A DNA stretch of 7,125 nucleotides, taken from assembly GCA_047635695.1 (NCBI GenBank), contig JBLILN010000037.1, forward strand, positions 1-7,125. The letters are read 5' to 3'. This DNA is from UBA2136 sp047635695 (GTDB lineage: Bacteria > Pseudomonadota > Alphaproteobacteria > UBA2136). Below the pieces are notes generated by a model. That model saw nothing but the letters and a program-made list of their open reading frames with translations, searched no databases and was not told the DNA's origin. Within the stretch, counting starts at the first letter, position 1. Each line of letters starts with the position of its first letter. Shown here piece after piece: positions 6,358 to 7,125 of this stretch. The translations under genes were made by a program, and so were the position numbers.

Positions 6358-6381
6358 CATACATTTATTGTTGAATGTATG
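6358..6381. repeat. 8-bp inverted repeat (hairpin) in the GntR gene leader
   Basis: CATACATT at 6358-6365 and AATGTATG at 6374-6381 are perfect reverse complements around an 8-nt spacer. In RNA the stem could extend by a U-G and a U-A pair. It ends 33 nt before the start codon and is not followed by a T tract on either strand, so it is not an intrinsic terminator. It may be an operator or an mRNA leader structure. Confidence 0.45.
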
Positions 6382-6414
6382 GACAAAAAACAAGAATAAG
6401 AGAGGATATATTCA

Positions 6415-7110
6415 ATGAATCAATCAGTAAGTCTACCATCGGTAGACAGTCAACCACGCGTGAGGCGTTCAACCTATATTGCAAATCACCTAAGAAATAT
6501 GATTTTTACAGGTGCCTTAAAGCCTGGCGATCGCTTGCCAACAGAAGAGCAGTTATGTAAACACTTTGGTGTGTCGCGTACAACGCTACGTGAATCCGTT
6601 CAAATGCTGCGTGTTTCTGGCTTGCTTGATGTTACCCCTGGTCGCGGTAGCTTCATTCGTTTGCCTAACCCTTCCGTTCTCATGAAAGATCTTGCCCTAC
6701 TTGGTCAGTATGGCACGATGAATACGGGTGACGTAGATTCTTTACGTGTGCTTTTACAAGTAGAAATGGTGCGCCTTGCTTGTGACGCTTCAGCAGAAGA
6801 TAAAAAAATACTTCAAGGTCATATCATTAGCCGCCAAGGAAATGCAGAAGAAATTGAAGAAACGGAACGTTCGTGGCACTTAGCCATTGCAAAAATTGCA
6901 GGTAACGACTTAAGTGCGACAATGCTTGAAGCATTGCTGAGCATGCAACGCACAGAACGTTTGACTAACTTTGAAGACGCTGATGAAATTATGCGTACAA
7001 TGGGTGTGCAAATTCGCTTAAACTCCGCAATTCAAGAAGGCGACAAAAACATGGCAACGCGCGTTGTTGCTAGTTATTTAGGAGGTAGTGCCCCGCAATT
7101 CAAAAATTAA
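6415..7110 (+). CDS. GntR/FadR-family transcriptional regulator
   Basis: This 231-residue DNA-binding regulator has an N-terminal GntR winged helix-turn-helix at about 18-83: IANHLRNMIFTGALKPGDRL, then LPTEEQLCKHFGVSRTTLRE with the recognition helix at 53-65, and the wing TPGRGSFIRL. The remainder resembles the all-helical FCD ligand domain: Arg111 to Glu117, WHLAIAKIAGN (154-164) and an AIQEGD segment (205-210). FCD proteins usually bind a metal through an Asp/Asn and three His. Only His155 is obvious here. By motif alignment the other two positions are Gln199 and Tyr221, and the acid is Glu151. Its inducer may therefore differ from typical FCD members, and the effector cannot be named. AGAGGA (6401-6406) lies 8 nt before the ATG. 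The only neighbour is proC, and no metabolic operon it might control is visible, so targets probably lie downstream of the window. Upstream and intragenic dyads suggest autoregulation. Confidence 0.9.
   Translation: MNQSVSLPSVDSQPRVRRSTYIANHLRNMIFTGALKPGDRLPTEEQLCKHFGVSRTTLRESVQMLRVSGLLDVTPGRGSFIRLPNPSVLMKDLALLGQYGTMNTGDVDSLRVLLQVEMVRLACDASAEDKKILQGHIISRQGNAEEIEETERSWHLAIAKIAGNDLSATMLEALLSMQRTERLTNFEDADEIMRTMGVQIRLNSAIQEGDKNMATRVVASYLGGSAPQFKN
6431..6447. repeat. 7-bp perfect inverted repeat inside the start of the GntR gene
   Basis: GTCTACC (6431-6437) and GGTAGAC (6441-6447) flank the 3-nt centre ATC, within codons 6-11 of the regulator. In mRNA this is a compact 7-bp, GC-containing hairpin with a 3-nt loop just after the start codon. 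In DNA it is a 17-bp dyad of the size bound by dimeric repressors. It could be an intragenic operator, a translation-modulating hairpin, or chance. Confidence 0.5.
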
Positions 7111-7125
7111 GGGCATTATTAAGAT

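Larger units (their letters stand above)
6114..6414. other. AT-rich 301-nt intergenic region between proC and the GntR gene
   Basis: No convincing reading frame, tRNA or other RNA gene is visible on either strand. It contains a perfect but isolated TATAAT at 6248-6253 without a recognisable -35 box, an 8-bp palindrome around CATGCATG near 6170-6178, and the inverted repeats and candidate promoter listed separately. No intrinsic terminator for proC is apparent. The overall character is that of a regulatory leader for the GntR gene. Confidence 0.6.

Noticed and set aside
6375..6560. 61-codon plus-strand frame overlapping the GntR gene start
   Set aside because: It is out of frame with the well-supported regulator, has no ribosome site, and its start codon falls in the leader dyad.
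1..7125. Mobile element, prophage, CRISPR or defence system
   Set aside because: No transposase, integrase, terminal repeats, spaced direct repeats or tRNA were found. All seven genes are housekeeping or regulatory families with similar base composition.

Overview
The window looks like core chromosome from a low-GC (roughly 40% GC by eye), Gram-negative proteobacterium, most likely an alphaproteobacterium. The main clue is the block lgt, then a MidA/NDUFAF7-type methyltransferase, then pgeF on one strand, next to a divergent proC. I know this as a common alphaproteobacterial neighbourhood. The heptose epimerase gene hldD implies a lipopolysaccharide-containing outer membrane, and nhaA fits a marine or otherwise saline habitat. 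Genus cannot be fixed from these bases.

Layout: (1) 47-1390, plus strand: nhaA, a Na+/H+ antiporter, closed by a strong hairpin terminator at 1413-1442. (2) 1485-5168, minus strand, read right to left: hldD, lgt, midA-like, pgeF. The first three are tightly spaced. An AT-rich 108-nt gap precedes pgeF. The block points convergently at nhaA, and the terminator between them can work in both directions. (3) 5169-5294: a short divergent promoter region between hldD and proC, where the two predicted promoters overlap. (4) 5295-6113, plus strand: proC. (5) 6114-6414: about 300 nt without a gene, AT-rich, with several dyads. (6) 6415-7110, plus strand: a GntR/FadR-type transcription regulator. Its targets are probably outside the window. 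The final 15 nt hold nothing recognisable.

How the genes fit together: the minus-strand block is mainly a cell-envelope group. HldD makes the ADP-heptose for LPS inner core, Lgt adds diacylglycerol to lipoproteins, and PgeF is a peptidoglycan-precursor editing factor. The MidA-like enzyme is instead linked by homology to respiratory complex I assembly. proC (proline synthesis) and nhaA (Na+/pH homeostasis) are independent units.

No new multi-gene system, mobile element, CRISPR array, RNA gene or phage remnant is visible. The points most worth checking are regulatory: the overlapping hldD/proC promoters, the cluster of inverted repeats around the start of the GntR gene, and the apparent loss of usual metal-binding histidines in that regulator's C-terminal domain.
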